DNA of 33,390 nt from 'Osedax' symbiont bacterium Rs2_46_30_T18 (GCA_002163025.1 MABF01000322.1:1-33390); one strand, 5' to 3'. Positions 1-8,259 are shown, numbered from the stretch's first letter. Numbers and translations are program-made. The notes: a model not told the origin generated them from the letters alone.

Positions 1-943
1 CCTGGATTTGAGAAGGGAACCTTTAAAGCTCGTTCCAGGCAGTTGCAGAATCATCAGTTTGAGGATGGACTATCAGCCACCGGCGAAGGATTCGATTAAG
101 ATACTTAAAGATAAAGATAAAGCTTATATCGCCCGCTACACTTTAGGTAGGGATTACCACAAAACCGTACGCAAAAGGCTTACCAATCTTGGCAAGCTCA
201 TACAAGATAAGTGTAACAGTTTAGGTTACCGTGCTTTTGTTGATAGCGCTCCGATTATGGAGCGAGCGATTGCCGAACAGGCTGGACTCGGATGGAGCGG
301 CAAGCACACACTACTAATAAACAGAGAGGCGGGGTCGTACTTCTTCCTCGCCGAACTATTTATAGACTTACCCCTGCCCACAACTGAGAAAAAGCTAAAG
401 AACCACTGCGGAAAATGCACTGCCTGCCTGGACATTTGCCCTACTAAAGCTTTTGTCGGTGCCAACATATTAGATGCCAGGCGCTGTATTTCCTATCTGA
501 CTATTGAAAGCAAGGAAGCCATCCCTGTGCACCTGCGGCCTATGCTGGGTAATCGAATTTTTGGCTGCGACGACTGTCAGCTGATCTGCCCCTGGAATAA
601 GTTTGCAAAGTTTAGCCAAGAAGATGACTTCAAACCCCGCAACAACCTAGACGACATCAGTTTGCTGGAATTGTTTGACTGGGATGAGACGACTTTTCTA
701 AAAAAAACAGAGGGCTCGGCCATCAGAAGAACCGGCTTTGATGGCTGGCAGAGAAACATTGCAGTAGCCCTTGGTAACAGCCACGGAGGAACTGCGGTCG
801 AATTGGCACTAGCCGCCAAACTAGACAGCTGCAGTCCACTGGTTGGAGAACACATTCGATGGGCACTGCAACAGTTGCAACACAGAGCCCAGACGCCGGA
901 ACAAGACCCGCAAATTGTCAAAATACTGTCAGCTAAAGCTTAG
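1..943 (+). CDS. queG: Epoxyqueuosine reductase QueG, 5'-truncated by the window edge
   Basis: QueG performs the last step of queuosine synthesis, reducing epoxyqueuosine to queuosine in tRNA with cobalamin and two [4Fe-4S] clusters. The reading frame is open from base 2 with no start codon. By comparison with E. coli QueG (from memory), about the first 60 residues lie outside the window. Visible landmarks are the VDSAPIMERAIAE segment, whose Asp corresponds to the family's catalytic acid; a ferredoxin-like motif CGKCTACLDICP; the DARRCISYLTIE block; and a second cluster motif CDDCQLICPWN. The C-terminal part, with EGSAIRRTGFDGWQRNIAVALGN, fits the HEAT-like tail of the family. The gene converges on orn with only 24 bases between the stops. 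In E. coli queG and orn flank glycine tRNA genes, which are absent here. Identification is firm; only the N-terminus is missing. Confidence 0.95.
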   Translation, partial: LDLRREPLKLVPGSCRIISLRMDYQPPAKDSIKILKDKDKAYIARYTLGRDYHKTVRKRLTNLGKLIQDKCNSLGYRAFVDSAPIMERAIAEQAGLGWSGKHTLLINREAGSYFFLAELFIDLPLPTTEKKLKNHCGKCTACLDICPTKAFVGANILDARRCISYLTIESKEAIPVHLRPMLGNRIFGCDDCQLICPWNKFAKFSQEDDFKPRNNLDDISLLELFDWDETTFLKKTEGSAIRRTGFDGWQRNIAVALGNSHGGTAVELALAAKLDSCSPLVGEHIRWALQQLQHRAQTPEQDPQIVKILSAKA

Positions 944-962
944 CTGCAGTTGCACTTGCAGC
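943..962. terminator. Small hairpin between convergent queG and orn
   Basis: GCTGCA (943-948) pairs with TGCAGC (957-962) across an 8-base loop, in the short gap between two convergent stops. There is no T-tract on either side, so termination is only an inference from position. Confidence 0.3.
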
Positions 963-967
963 AGGGT

Positions 968-1513
968 TCAATTGCGAATAAAGTGCTCTTTATAGTACTT
1001 CAGCTCCATAATAGACTCGCGAATATCGTCCAGAGCCAAATGACTACCTTTCTTACTAAAACCCGCTAAAATTTGTGGCTGCCAGCGCATTGCCACTTCT
1101 TTGAAACTGCTGACATCAATGTGTCGATAATTACAGTAAGCTTCAAGATTGGGCATGTATTTGTACATAAAACGCCGATCCTGGGAGATGCTATTACCAC
1201 AAAGAGGCGATGCTCCTTCAGCGACATGCAGACGCACAAAATCTAAACTCAACTGCTCAGCTTCTGCCAAGGTAATTTTACTCGCCCGAACTTTAGCCGT
1301 TAGTCCAGATTTACCGTGCTGCTCTATACACCATGGATTCATATTGTCTAAAATATAATCACTCTGATGAATAACCAGAGAGGGCCCCTCTGCGATAATA
1401 TTTAAATGAGGGTCAGTAACTATTGTGGCAATCTCAATAATATGGTCTGTTTCTGGGTTTAGGCCGGTCATTTCCAGGTCCAACCAAATAAGATTATCTT
1501 TTAGTGACATCAA
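968..1513 (-). CDS. orn: Oligoribonuclease (DEDDh 3'-5' exoribonuclease)
   Basis: Orn degrades di- to penta-ribonucleotides, including pGpG from cyclic-di-GMP turnover, to mononucleotides in the cytoplasm. The 181-residue product has the usual family length. All DEDDh residues are visible, at the numbers I remember for the E. coli enzyme: Asp12 and Glu14 in [11 protein letters not shown], Asp112 in [10 protein letters not shown], Tyr129, His158 and Asp163 in [12 protein letters not shown]. Two adjacent Met codons begin the protein and either could initiate; the first is used here. It is divergent from rsgA, the conserved gammaproteobacterial arrangement. A TATAAT-like -10 on the minus strand (1581-1576) lies in the shared upstream region, but I see no good -35. 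Confidence 0.97.
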   Translation of the reverse strand: MMSLKDNLIWLDLEMTGLNPETDHIIEIATIVTDPHLNIIAEGPSLVIHQSDYILDNMNPWCIEQHGKSGLTAKVRASKITLAEAEQLSLDFVRLHVAEGASPLCGNSISQDRRFMYKYMPNLEAYCNYRHIDVSSFKEVAMRWQPQILAGFSKKGSHLALDDIRESIMELKYYKEHFIRN

Positions 1514-1569
1514 TCTTCCTCATTTATGAGACAGCGGCGACTCGGCCACTTATAATAGGTCGGCCAATA

Positions 1570-1585
1570 GCACTAATTATAGTGC
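1570..1585. promoter_or_regulatory. Palindrome in the orn-rsgA divergent intergenic region
   Basis: GCACTA (1570-1575) and TAGTGC (1580-1585) form a perfect six-base inverted repeat around ATTA. The palindrome contains a minus-strand TATAAT (1581-1576), the best orn -10 candidate. A plus-strand TATAAT occurs at 1551-1556. The 208-base gap (1514-1721) therefore probably holds promoters for both genes. A regulator binding the palindrome is speculation. Confidence 0.3.
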
Positions 1586-1721
1586 AGAATTAGCCTAAAA
1601 CGAACAACAAGCCATTATGTTGCCAGCGCAATTAAACGACCAAACACCCTATTAAGCAATTAATATAGGGAGAAAGGGCGCATTATATCCTGTAATTGAG
1701 AGAATCGGACAGTACTGATAC

Positions 1722-2747
1722 ATGTCAAAACGCAAATTAACTCGCCGCCAAGCATGGCGGGTGGAAAAAATACACAAGGAGCGTACAGAGCGCGCCTTAA
1801 AAACAGACAATAAAATCGTCGATCAGCTGGATGCCAGCGAGCTAGGCATAGAACAACAGGGATTAATAATCTCTCACTTCGGCAAACAGGTTGACGTAGA
1901 GGCAACAGAAGGCGAATTAAAAGGCAACATCTACCGCTGCCACTTGCGCACCCATCTGGGGCAACTAGTTACTGGCGACAAAGTTATCTGGCGCCAGGGG
2001 GCCGAAACAGGGGTAATTGTTGCGGTGCTACCGCGCATTACTGAACTACAGCGACCGACAAACCACGGAGAACTTAAACCTGTCGCCGCCAATATCGATC
2101 GCATTGTTATTACCTTTGCCATCGAACCTCAACCTTTCAGTAATTTGATAGATCGCTACCTAGTGGCCTGTGAACTCAGTGGTATCCAGCCCATACTACT
2201 GCTCAACAAATCCGACCTGATCACTGACAAAAATCGCGAAAGCACTGCTCAGCTTATTAATAGGTACCAAGATATCGGCTACCAGGTATTGACCGCCTCA
2301 ACCACTTTAGAACACGGAATGCAGGCTCTGCACGACCAGCTGAACAACAACACTTGTGTTTTTGTCGGCCAGTCGGGGGTCGGAAAGTCTTCGCTGATTA
2401 ATGTTTTACTGCCCGGGGTCGATATTAAAGTTGGGGGACTTTCAGAACAAACCAGAAAAGGCAAACACACGACGACGACTGCCAGATTATTCCATATCCC
2501 CTCCGGCGGAGACTTAATAGACTCTCCGGGGATCAGAGAATTTGCACTCTGGCATTTAGAAGAAAGAAGCATAATTCGAGGATTTATCGAATTTAAACCT
2601 TTTATAGGCATGTGTAAGTTCAGAGACTGTAAACATATTAGCGAGCCGAAGTGCGCACTGCTGAAGGCGATCGAAGAAGGCCATATCAGCGAATCCAGAA
2701 TGGCAAGCTACCGTCGCATTATCAACTCACTAAACGAAGACAATTAA
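1722..2747 (+). CDS. rsgA: Small ribosomal subunit biogenesis GTPase RsgA
   Basis: RsgA is a circularly permuted GTPase that checks late maturation of the 30S subunit and releases RbfA. At 341 residues it has normal length. Residues 1-120 hold a basic N-terminal extension (KRKLTRRQAWRVEKI) and the OB-fold. The G motifs come in permuted order: G4 NKSD at 162-165, G1 GQSGVGKSS at 216-224, and G3 DSPG at 267-270. The C-terminal zinc site is complete, with Cys298, Cys303, His305 and Cys311 in CKFRDCKHISEPKC. The ATG at 1722 opens the conserved KRKLTRRQ start. It is divergent from orn and upstream of the HDOD gene, as in Pseudomonas. Confidence 0.97.
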   Translation: MSKRKLTRRQAWRVEKIHKERTERALKTDNKIVDQLDASELGIEQQGLIISHFGKQVDVEATEGELKGNIYRCHLRTHLGQLVTGDKVIWRQGAETGVIVAVLPRITELQRPTNHGELKPVAANIDRIVITFAIEPQPFSNLIDRYLVACELSGIQPILLLNKSDLITDKNRESTAQLINRYQDIGYQVLTASTTLEHGMQALHDQLNNNTCVFVGQSGVGKSSLINVLLPGVDIKVGGLSEQTRKGKHTTTTARLFHIPSGGDLIDSPGIREFALWHLEERSIIRGFIEFKPFIGMCKFRDCKHISEPKCALLKAIEEGHISESRMASYRRIINSLNEDN

Positions 2748-2855
2748 GCCAAATTGTTGTTTACACTATATTAACTTATGTGTTTTATTAAATACTACTA
2801 CACTGTATTCACGGATCAGACTAACAATCGGAGTGATTAAACTACAGGATTGAAT

Positions 2856-4487
2856 ATGAGCGCAGAGATTATCAGTAACTTTGAAGACTATGATGAGGAT
2901 ATACTTTACGGGCTAGTGGCCTGGACAGACTATCTCGTCGACAAACCTTTGCCGGCCAAAGCTAGCAGCTTAAAACGTCTCAAAAAGCTAATCACCAGCG
3001 CCAGTTCAAACGTACAGCAACTTGAGGCTGTGGTAAATAAGGATCCCGTGCTCAGCTTGTATGTCGTCAAGGCTGCGCAACGCATGCATAGCCAAAACGA
3101 AAATGAAGTCAAAAGCATCTTACACGCAGTCAACTCTTTAGGTTATGACGGCATTGAACAAATCGCCAATAGCTTAAAGCCAATTTCCCTCAACCCTACC
3201 AATGTACAACAGAAACGATTTTTACATGCTATCGCCAGTAGCCAGCATGCAGCCAATCAGCTGCATCAGTGGATGCAGATGAAGAACTTGCCGCTGATTG
3301 AAGAGTCTTATTTAGCGGCATTATTTTATAGCATAGGCCTTTGGTCACTGTGGTTACACGCCCCTTTGCATATGCAAAAAATACAAACGCTAATCCATGA
3401 GCACAACGTACACCCCACTGAAGCAGAGCAACAGATTTTAGGTTGCAGCATGCAAATGATATCCAAAGGTCTCGCCGAGGATTGGCAGTTATCACAACTA
3501 ACGCAATTGGGACAAGATCACAACACTTCACCCTCATCCCAAACACTTAAGAGATTACACTTGAGAGCGCTGCGTGACCCCAGCCTTGATGCACTGGAAA
3601 TTAGAGAACTTAACCACATTACCCAGCAAAAACACTTCCCGATAAAGCTTGCCAATTGGCTGGCATTAACTGCTTCACGCAGCTGGGAATCTGAAGACAC
3701 TTTGCACAATATAGATTTAATCAGTGATTACATGGGCATCCCCCAAGAAGCGGCGATTAGTTTAGTGCATAAAATTTGTGCCCGATCCTCCAGGGGATAT
3801 TTTTCTCCAGGGATAATGTCCCCGGCATTTCAGCTAATATTGATCCCTTCAGCGATTAAACCCCATTATAAAATGGGCAACAAGGAACTCACTGCCAATA
3901 GAGGCCAGTACCCCGAACCTGAAGTGCCAATGATAATTCCCATCGCCGATATCTCGACACAGAGCAAGCACTACCACGATCAGAGTTTTTACGAATTGAT
4001 CGCGGCGCACTTAACAGCCAGCGCCGAGGATTCAAAATTTGAGAAGCCCACCCAGGTATTAATGGCAATGTTACAGGGACTGGAAAAAGGCCTGGCTGTT
4101 AAAAGAATTGCGCTTCTCTCTGTCAGTCACAAAACCCAGAGCCTTAAAACCATTCAAAGCATTGGCTTTGCAGATGACGAGCCAATGAAGAGCCTGCAAA
4201 TCCCTCTCACCTCAGGCAACTTATTAACCAACAGCTGCAACAAACAAAGCTATGTTGTATACGATTCTCGCTCTGCAAAAAAACTTGCCCCTAATTTAAC
4301 TAATAACTTAAAAATAGCGGTGAGCGATGAGTTTATGATTGTCTCAATTTTCAAACTCAACAGAGCCATTGCTGTTGTATATTTAGATATGCACAATGGA
4401 CCTGACGATGCAGTAATGACTAACTTTATTCGCGAGAGAAGCAGAAACCTCTGTTACTCAGCCTCACAAGCTCTTAGCCATCTATAG
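2856..4487 (+). CDS. HDOD-domain protein, putative signalling regulator
   Basis: This 543-residue soluble protein has no recognisable signal peptide or membrane segment. Roughly residues 30-240 match the HDOD fold, a catalytically dead relative of HD phosphohydrolases: the stretch around LEAVVNKDPVLSLYVVKAAQ followed by SILHAVNSLGYDGIEQI is typical. Residues of about 370-540 look like a degenerate GAF-type sensor domain (LLSVSHKTQSLKTIQSIGFA, then IAVVYLDMHNG near the end), but this is inference from pattern only. The ATG at 2856 is preferred over an upstream TTG because AGGA lies six bases before it. It sits between rsgA and psd, where I remember Pseudomonas carrying a similar uncharacterised HDOD gene. 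The signal it responds to is unknown. Confidence 0.8.
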   Translation: MSAEIISNFEDYDEDILYGLVAWTDYLVDKPLPAKASSLKRLKKLITSASSNVQQLEAVVNKDPVLSLYVVKAAQRMHSQNENEVKSILHAVNSLGYDGIEQIANSLKPISLNPTNVQQKRFLHAIASSQHAANQLHQWMQMKNLPLIEESYLAALFYSIGLWSLWLHAPLHMQKIQTLIHEHNVHPTEAEQQILGCSMQMISKGLAEDWQLSQLTQLGQDHNTSPSSQTLKRLHLRALRDPSLDALEIRELNHITQQKHFPIKLANWLALTASRSWESEDTLHNIDLISDYMGIPQEAAISLVHKICARSSRGYFSPGIMSPAFQLILIPSAIKPHYKMGNKELTANRGQYPEPEVPMIIPIADISTQSKHYHDQSFYELIAAHLTASAEDSKFEKPTQVLMAMLQGLEKGLAVKRIALLSVSHKTQSLKTIQSIGFADDEPMKSLQIPLTSGNLLTNSCNKQSYVVYDSRSAKKLAPNLTNNLKIAVSDEFMIVSIFKLNRAIAVVYLDMHNGPDDAVMTNFIRERSRNLCYSASQALSHL

Positions 4488-4797
4488 GTAGTCCTGAAGA
4501 CAACCTGCTTGTTGATTTCTATAACGCGAAGTTCTTTTCAGTTACTACTGATATTTCTGCTTAGCTTATTGATAACTAATCAGGATAACTTTACTATCCC
4601 TACCCATATCAATTTCAACGTTGCTACTTTAGCAGTGACCCTACAGTTTCTGGGTCGGCGAAAGTAATTTAATACACTAAATGCGAAGAGGCCAAGCTAC
4701 ATATGCCCTCTTGCTATAATGGCCTAGAGAACAGCGGACTTACTCACTGACTCAGCCACCAAGTACAACACTATTTTTTATCAGATTGGGTATCATT
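4488..4797. other. 310-base gap between the HDOD gene and psd
   Basis: I find no convincing ORF or RNA gene here. The right part carries the extended -10 listed separately. In Pseudomonas, as I remember it, a rhodanese gene (rhdA) occupies this position; nothing recognisable of it remains. Confidence 0.5.
4712..4720 (+). promoter_or_regulatory. Extended -10 promoter element for psd
   Basis: TGCTATAAT fits the extended -10 consensus TGnTATAAT perfectly. It lies about 78 bases before the psd GTG start. No TTGACA-like -35 is seen at the normal distance, which is common for extended -10 promoters. Confidence 0.6.
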
Positions 4798-5664
4798 GTG
4801 AAAGAACAGCTATTTATAGTACTGCAACAACTCGTGCCGCAGCACTTAATATCCCGTTTTGTCGGTTTTTTTGCGCAGTGCAAAATACCCTTAGTTAAAA
4901 ATCAATTTATCCGTTGGTTTATTGCAAAATATAATGTCGACATGAGCTTAGCGAAGATCGAAGACCCCAGCGAATTTGCAGACTTTAATGCCTTTTTCAC
5001 TCGCGAGTTAAAACCTGGAGTAAGACCCATAGACCCGCAATGTGATTTAGTTTTCCCAGCTGACGGTGCCATCAGCCAACTGGGAGACATCCATAACGGT
5101 CGAATCTTTCAAGCTAAAGGAAAAGACTTTTCCCTGAGTGCAATTTTAGGGGCCGACCCAGCCCTGGTCGCTAAATTCGAACAGGGCCGCTTTGCCACTA
5201 TTTATCTATCCCCTAAAGACTACCACCGTGTACATATGCCTATCACCGGAAAACTGATAGAGACTATTTATATCCCCGGAGATCTATATTCTGTCAATCA
5301 ATCTACCGCAGAAAATATCGATGAGCTATTCGCTCGAAATGAGCGCCTGGTGGTTATATTTGAAACTGCTGTAGGGCCAATGGCCATGATTTTAGTGGGA
5401 GCAATGATAGTCGCCGGTATTGAAACAATCTGGGGCGGACAAGTGTGCCCTATTGCCAAGGCGCTACAAAAACAGCATTTTTGCGACTCACAGCGCTCTG
5501 ATATTATCATTGAAAAGGGCGATGAGATGGGCAGGTTTAAATTGGGCTCTACCGTAGTGCTATTATTTGCCGAAGACGCTATCAACTGGAAAGAGCACTT
5601 ATTCCCGCAGATGCCTACTAAACTCGGTGAGAGCATGGCCGATAAAAACAGTCCTGTGGAATAG
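4798..5664 (+). CDS. psd: Phosphatidylserine decarboxylase proenzyme
   Basis: Psd converts phosphatidylserine to phosphatidylethanolamine at the inner membrane. The proenzyme cleaves itself at LGST to give an alpha chain with an N-terminal pyruvoyl group. With the GTG start at 4798 (288 residues), the cleavage serine is Ser251 in GRFKLGSTVVL. The self-cleavage Asp and His are present in PADGAIS (Asp89) and DYHRVHMP (His146). The amphipathic N-terminus (VKEQLFIVLQQLVPQ) fits membrane association. A TTG at 4786 in the same frame would add four residues; GTG is chosen because it aligns with the start of E. coli Psd as I remember it. The protein lacks the long acidic C-terminal tail of the E. coli enzyme, as many homologues do. 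Confidence 0.95.
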   Translation: MKEQLFIVLQQLVPQHLISRFVGFFAQCKIPLVKNQFIRWFIAKYNVDMSLAKIEDPSEFADFNAFFTRELKPGVRPIDPQCDLVFPADGAISQLGDIHNGRIFQAKGKDFSLSAILGADPALVAKFEQGRFATIYLSPKDYHRVHMPITGKLIETIYIPGDLYSVNQSTAENIDELFARNERLVVIFETAVGPMAMILVGAMIVAGIETIWGGQVCPIAKALQKQHFCDSQRSDIIIEKGDEMGRFKLGSTVVLLFAEDAINWKEHLFPQMPTKLGESMADKNSPVE

Positions 5665-5679
5665 CCTTACAGCAGCAGG

Positions 5680-5717
5680 CTGGTATATGATCCCGCTCTA
5701 TTAGCGGGCTTTACCAG
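5680..5717 (+). terminator. Nested hairpin after psd
   Basis: An outer stem CTGGTA (5680-5685)/TACCAG (5712-5717) encloses an inner stem CCCGCT (5692-5697)/AGCGGG (5703-5708). There is no following T-run, so it may be a weak terminator, an mRNA-stabilising 3' end, or a structured element between psd and ygfZ. Confidence 0.45.
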
Positions 5718-5775
5718 TTACTGTATTGGGCTCTAAATAAACATCCAAACGCACAGAGCAGCACCGAGAAACCGC

Positions 5776-6789
5776 ATGAATAAATCCACCATTTGGCAAC
5801 AGTTGCTGACGACAGCGCGATTAAAAATTACTACCGAGCAACCCTCCACAAGTTTGTCTATCCACCCGCTTGACTACCAGAGTTTAATTCAAGTAAAGGG
5901 CGTTGATAGCGAAAAGTTTCTGCAGGGACAGCTGAGCTGTGACATGCGCGAGGTCGTTGAGGATGGCAGCAGACTGGCTGCTCACTGCAACCCTAAAGGC
6001 AGCATGATCAGTTTAATGCGCGTGATCAAAGCGACTGATTCTTTCTGCTTGCGCCTGAATAATCAAAGTATAGATACAGCTTTGAGTACCCTAAACAAGT
6101 ATATTATGTTTTCAAAAGCTCAGACCTCTGATTTACAAGACCAGTGGATAGGTTTTGGTATCCAGGGAGGCGATGCTGCTGCGATGCTACAACAGCATTT
6201 TTTGCAACTTCCCAAAGCCGACAACCAAGCTTTCATCAGCAGTGACGATTTACTGGTCAAAGTACCAGGTGAAAGATATGAGTTGTGGCTTAAGCACGAA
6301 CGAGCTGTAAACTGGTTGGCGGATAAAAAAGTGCAAGAGCATCTAAGCTCGAGTGACCACTGGTTACAGCAAGAAATAATTAATGCTATCCCAGATATCT
6401 ATCCACCGAGCAGCACCACCTACTTACCGCAAATGTGCAACTTACAGGCACTGGATGGAGTCAGCTTTAAGAAAGGCTGCTATACCGGCCAGGAAATCGT
6501 TACCCGGCTGCACTTTAGAGGCAAGCTCAACAAACACTTGCTAACAGCCAAATTAAACTCTGACAATGTGGACCGCTCAATAGTGATCGGCAGCGACATA
6601 GATTGCGCACAAAGACCCAAAATTGCTAAAGTTTTACAGCATGTCACTATTGGTAATCAGACATTTGTGCAATTGGTTATCAATGTTAAATACGCGACTG
6701 AGCCACTGTTTACTGAAGCGGGATCAGCACTAAAGACACTGCCAAGCCCTTATGACTTAGATCCCTCGCTGTTTGTGCGCAAGGACTAA
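5776..6789 (+). CDS. ygfZ: YgfZ/GcvT-family folate-binding protein
   Basis: YgfZ is a tetrahydrofolate-binding cytoplasmic protein that supports assembly or repair of certain Fe-S enzymes, notably the tRNA thiolation enzyme MiaB. The 337-residue product carries the family signature KGCYTGQE at residues 233-240, with the invariant Cys235, inside SFKKGCYTGQEIVTRLHFRGK. The N-terminal part resembles GcvT folds (VDSEKFLQGQLSCDM, then AAHCNPKGSMISLMRV). It lies downstream of psd on the same strand and converges on rluB. It does not look like a GcvT aminomethyltransferase proper, because the signature and length are those of YgfZ. Confidence 0.92.
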   Translation: MNKSTIWQQLLTTARLKITTEQPSTSLSIHPLDYQSLIQVKGVDSEKFLQGQLSCDMREVVEDGSRLAAHCNPKGSMISLMRVIKATDSFCLRLNNQSIDTALSTLNKYIMFSKAQTSDLQDQWIGFGIQGGDAAAMLQQHFLQLPKADNQAFISSDDLLVKVPGERYELWLKHERAVNWLADKKVQEHLSSSDHWLQQEIINAIPDIYPPSSTTYLPQMCNLQALDGVSFKKGCYTGQEIVTRLHFRGKLNKHLLTAKLNSDNVDRSIVIGSDIDCAQRPKIAKVLQHVTIGNQTFVQLVINVKYATEPLFTEAGSALKTLPSPYDLDPSLFVRKD

Positions 6790-6876
6790 AACAAGCCCCT
6801 GCCTGTAGTACAGACAGGAGGAGAGACGAAGATACCAGCCTGCTAAGATCGACCATTAGCCAAGAAAGCCACTCTA

Positions 6877-7719
6877 CTACTGTTTGCGCTTTGGACCTAC
6901 TTCCTGACGGATTCTCTGATTTTTATAGCGGCGATCTAAACCCGCCTTTTCAGCGGGTTTCATTCGCATTGGCTTTTTATCAGCGAGCTCTAAATGTTTT
7001 GCTAACACTTTAACTTCTTTGTGCTCTAACTCTTTCCAGGTGCCTATTTTCACATCACTTGGCATGAAAATAGTGCCGTAACGTACCCGTTTCAGACGAC
7101 TAACCCTGATCCCTTGCGACTCCCAGAGACGGCGTACTTCTCTATTTCGACCCTCCATGACAACACAGTGGTACCACTTATTAGCACCTTCGCCATCAAA
7201 AAATTGAACGTCAGTAAACTTCGCCATACCGTCGTCTAACAAAACACCTTCTTTTAAATTAGAAATCATCTCATCATCAATATTTCCTAACACCCTGACA
7301 GCATATTCACGATCGATATTCGCTGATGGGTGCATCATCTTGTTAGCTAACTCACCATCACTGGTAAAAATCAACAACCCGGATGTATTGATATCTAAGC
7401 GGCCTATTGCAATCCAACGACCATTCTTTAGCGGCGGCAAGTGGTCGTAAACTGTCGGTCGGCCCTCTGGATCATGTCGGGTAGAGACCTCACCTACTGG
7501 CTTGTTATAAATCAGCACCCTTCTGGGGCTATCCAGCTCAGACACCAATTCAATATCTCGCCCATCAAGCTGAACTTGATCGCGACGTGCTACTCGGTCA
7601 CCTAATTTTGCTTTTTCACCATTGATAGAAAATCGACCTTGATCTATCCAGCGCTCCATCTCACGACGTGAGCCATATCCGGAGCGCGCCAATACTTTTT
7701 GTAACTTTTCATCACTCAT
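6877..7719 (-). CDS. rluB: 23S rRNA pseudouridine synthase RluB
   Basis: RluB makes a pseudouridine in helix 89-90 of 23S rRNA (U2605 in E. coli numbering). The 280-residue protein has an N-terminal S4 RNA-binding domain (EKLQKVLARSGYGSRREMERWI) and a RsuA-type catalytic domain. The catalytic Asp109 is in GRLDINTSGLL. Further family blocks are VLIYNKPVGEVSTRHDPEGR and GRNREVRRLWESQG. The C-terminus is a basic tail (KPMRMKPAEKAGLDRRYKNQ). RluB is preferred over RluE/RluF because of the KPVGEVST and DPEGRPTVYDHLP blocks and the neighbouring yciO and rnm, which accompany rluB in many gammaproteobacteria. It lies downstream of the H-NS-like gene but is separated from it by a terminator. Confidence 0.94.
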   Translation of the reverse strand: MSDEKLQKVLARSGYGSRREMERWIDQGRFSINGEKAKLGDRVARRDQVQLDGRDIELVSELDSPRRVLIYNKPVGEVSTRHDPEGRPTVYDHLPPLKNGRWIAIGRLDINTSGLLIFTSDGELANKMMHPSANIDREYAVRVLGNIDDEMISNLKEGVLLDDGMAKFTDVQFFDGEGANKWYHCVVMEGRNREVRRLWESQGIRVSRLKRVRYGTIFMPSDVKIGTWKELEHKEVKVLAKHLELADKKPMRMKPAEKAGLDRRYKNQRIRQEVGPKRKQ

Positions 7720-7748
7720 TTATGACGCTCCATACTCATTATGGGTTT

Positions 7749-7782
7749 AAAAAAAAAGCCCCCTGACGAAACATCAGGGAGC
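7749..7782 (-). terminator. Rho-independent terminator of the H-NS-like gene
   Basis: Read on the minus strand, CCCTGA (7779-7774) and TCAGGG (7766-7761) form a stem with a seven-base loop; the stem extends three more pairs with one mismatch. It is followed by a run of nine T (7757-7749). It lies about 25 bases after the H-NS-like stop and 30 bases before the rluB start, so rluB probably relies on readthrough or its own promoter. Confidence 0.85.
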
Positions 7783-7807
7783 TCTGGTAGGTACTATTGT
7801 ACAGCTT

Positions 7808-8197
7808 TTATTTAATTAAGCAGCTTTCTTTTGAACAGCTATTGGCATCAAAATACTGCTGAAAAACGACGGGCGTTCTACCACGCCCCGACCATTCATG
7901 AGTAATGTTATCGACTACTACTCGGTACTTTGCCTGCACTTTCTTTTTCGGCGCAGAGGGGACTAATTCTTTTAAATCTTCGAAAGCGATGCCCGATTCA
8001 GCCATCGCCTGGCGAATAGCTTCTATTTTTTCTATTTTTACTTGCTCTGCTTTACTACGCGCTCGCTCTTGCTCTTTATGTTCATCCAATATATTAGTCA
8101 GATCAGCAATGATTTTTGTAATATCTTCAGTGGATAATTCCTGGCATTGTTTACGCAGCGAATTTTTTCGAGTTAATATTCTTACAAAATCAGTCAT
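7808..8197 (-). CDS. H-NS-family nucleoid-associated protein
   Basis: H-NS proteins bind curved AT-rich DNA, oligomerise and silence genes. The 129-residue product has the family layout. A charged coiled-coil N-terminal region (about residues 10-75, KIIADLTNILDEHKEQERAR) gives way to a proline/lysine linker (PSAPKKKVQ, 80-88). The DNA-binding domain follows from Lys90-Tyr91, with the minor-groove loop GRGRTP at 104-109. The ending CSKESCLIK recalls the last helix of E. coli H-NS. Two cysteines near the C-terminus (121 and 126) look unusual. GGGAT seven or so bases before the ATG is the likely ribosome binding site. It is not MvaT, which uses a different DNA-binding motif. It occupies the place between yciO and rluB where many relatives have scpA-scpB (from memory). 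Confidence 0.85.
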   Translation of the reverse strand: MTDFVRILTRKNSLRKQCQELSTEDITKIIADLTNILDEHKEQERARSKAEQVKIEKIEAIRQAMAESGIAFEDLKELVPSAPKKKVQAKYRVVVDNITHEWSGRGRTPVVFQQYFDANSCSKESCLIK

Positions 8198-8230
8198 TAG
8201 TTAATCCCAGATAATAAAATTAGTGTTATG

Positions 8231-8259
8231 AATTTAACCCAGAGTTAAATATATTTCAA
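8231..8259 (-). promoter_or_regulatory. Candidate promoter of the H-NS-like gene with overlapping palindrome
   Basis: On the minus strand TTGAAA (8259-8254) and TAAATT (8236-8231) are separated by 17 bases. A palindrome with seven-base arms, ATTTAAC (8232-8238) and GTTAAAT (8244-8250), covers the -10 and part of the spacer, a position suited to repression or autoregulation. The promoter match is moderate. The palindrome is exact. Confidence 0.45.

Noticed and set aside
944-967. Glycine tRNA genes between queG and orn as in E. coli
   Set aside because: The gap is only 24 bases, too short for a tRNA.
6797-6818. Hairpin-like CTG/CAG repeat between ygfZ and rluB as a terminator
   Set aside because: The stem has internal mismatches and no T-run on either strand.
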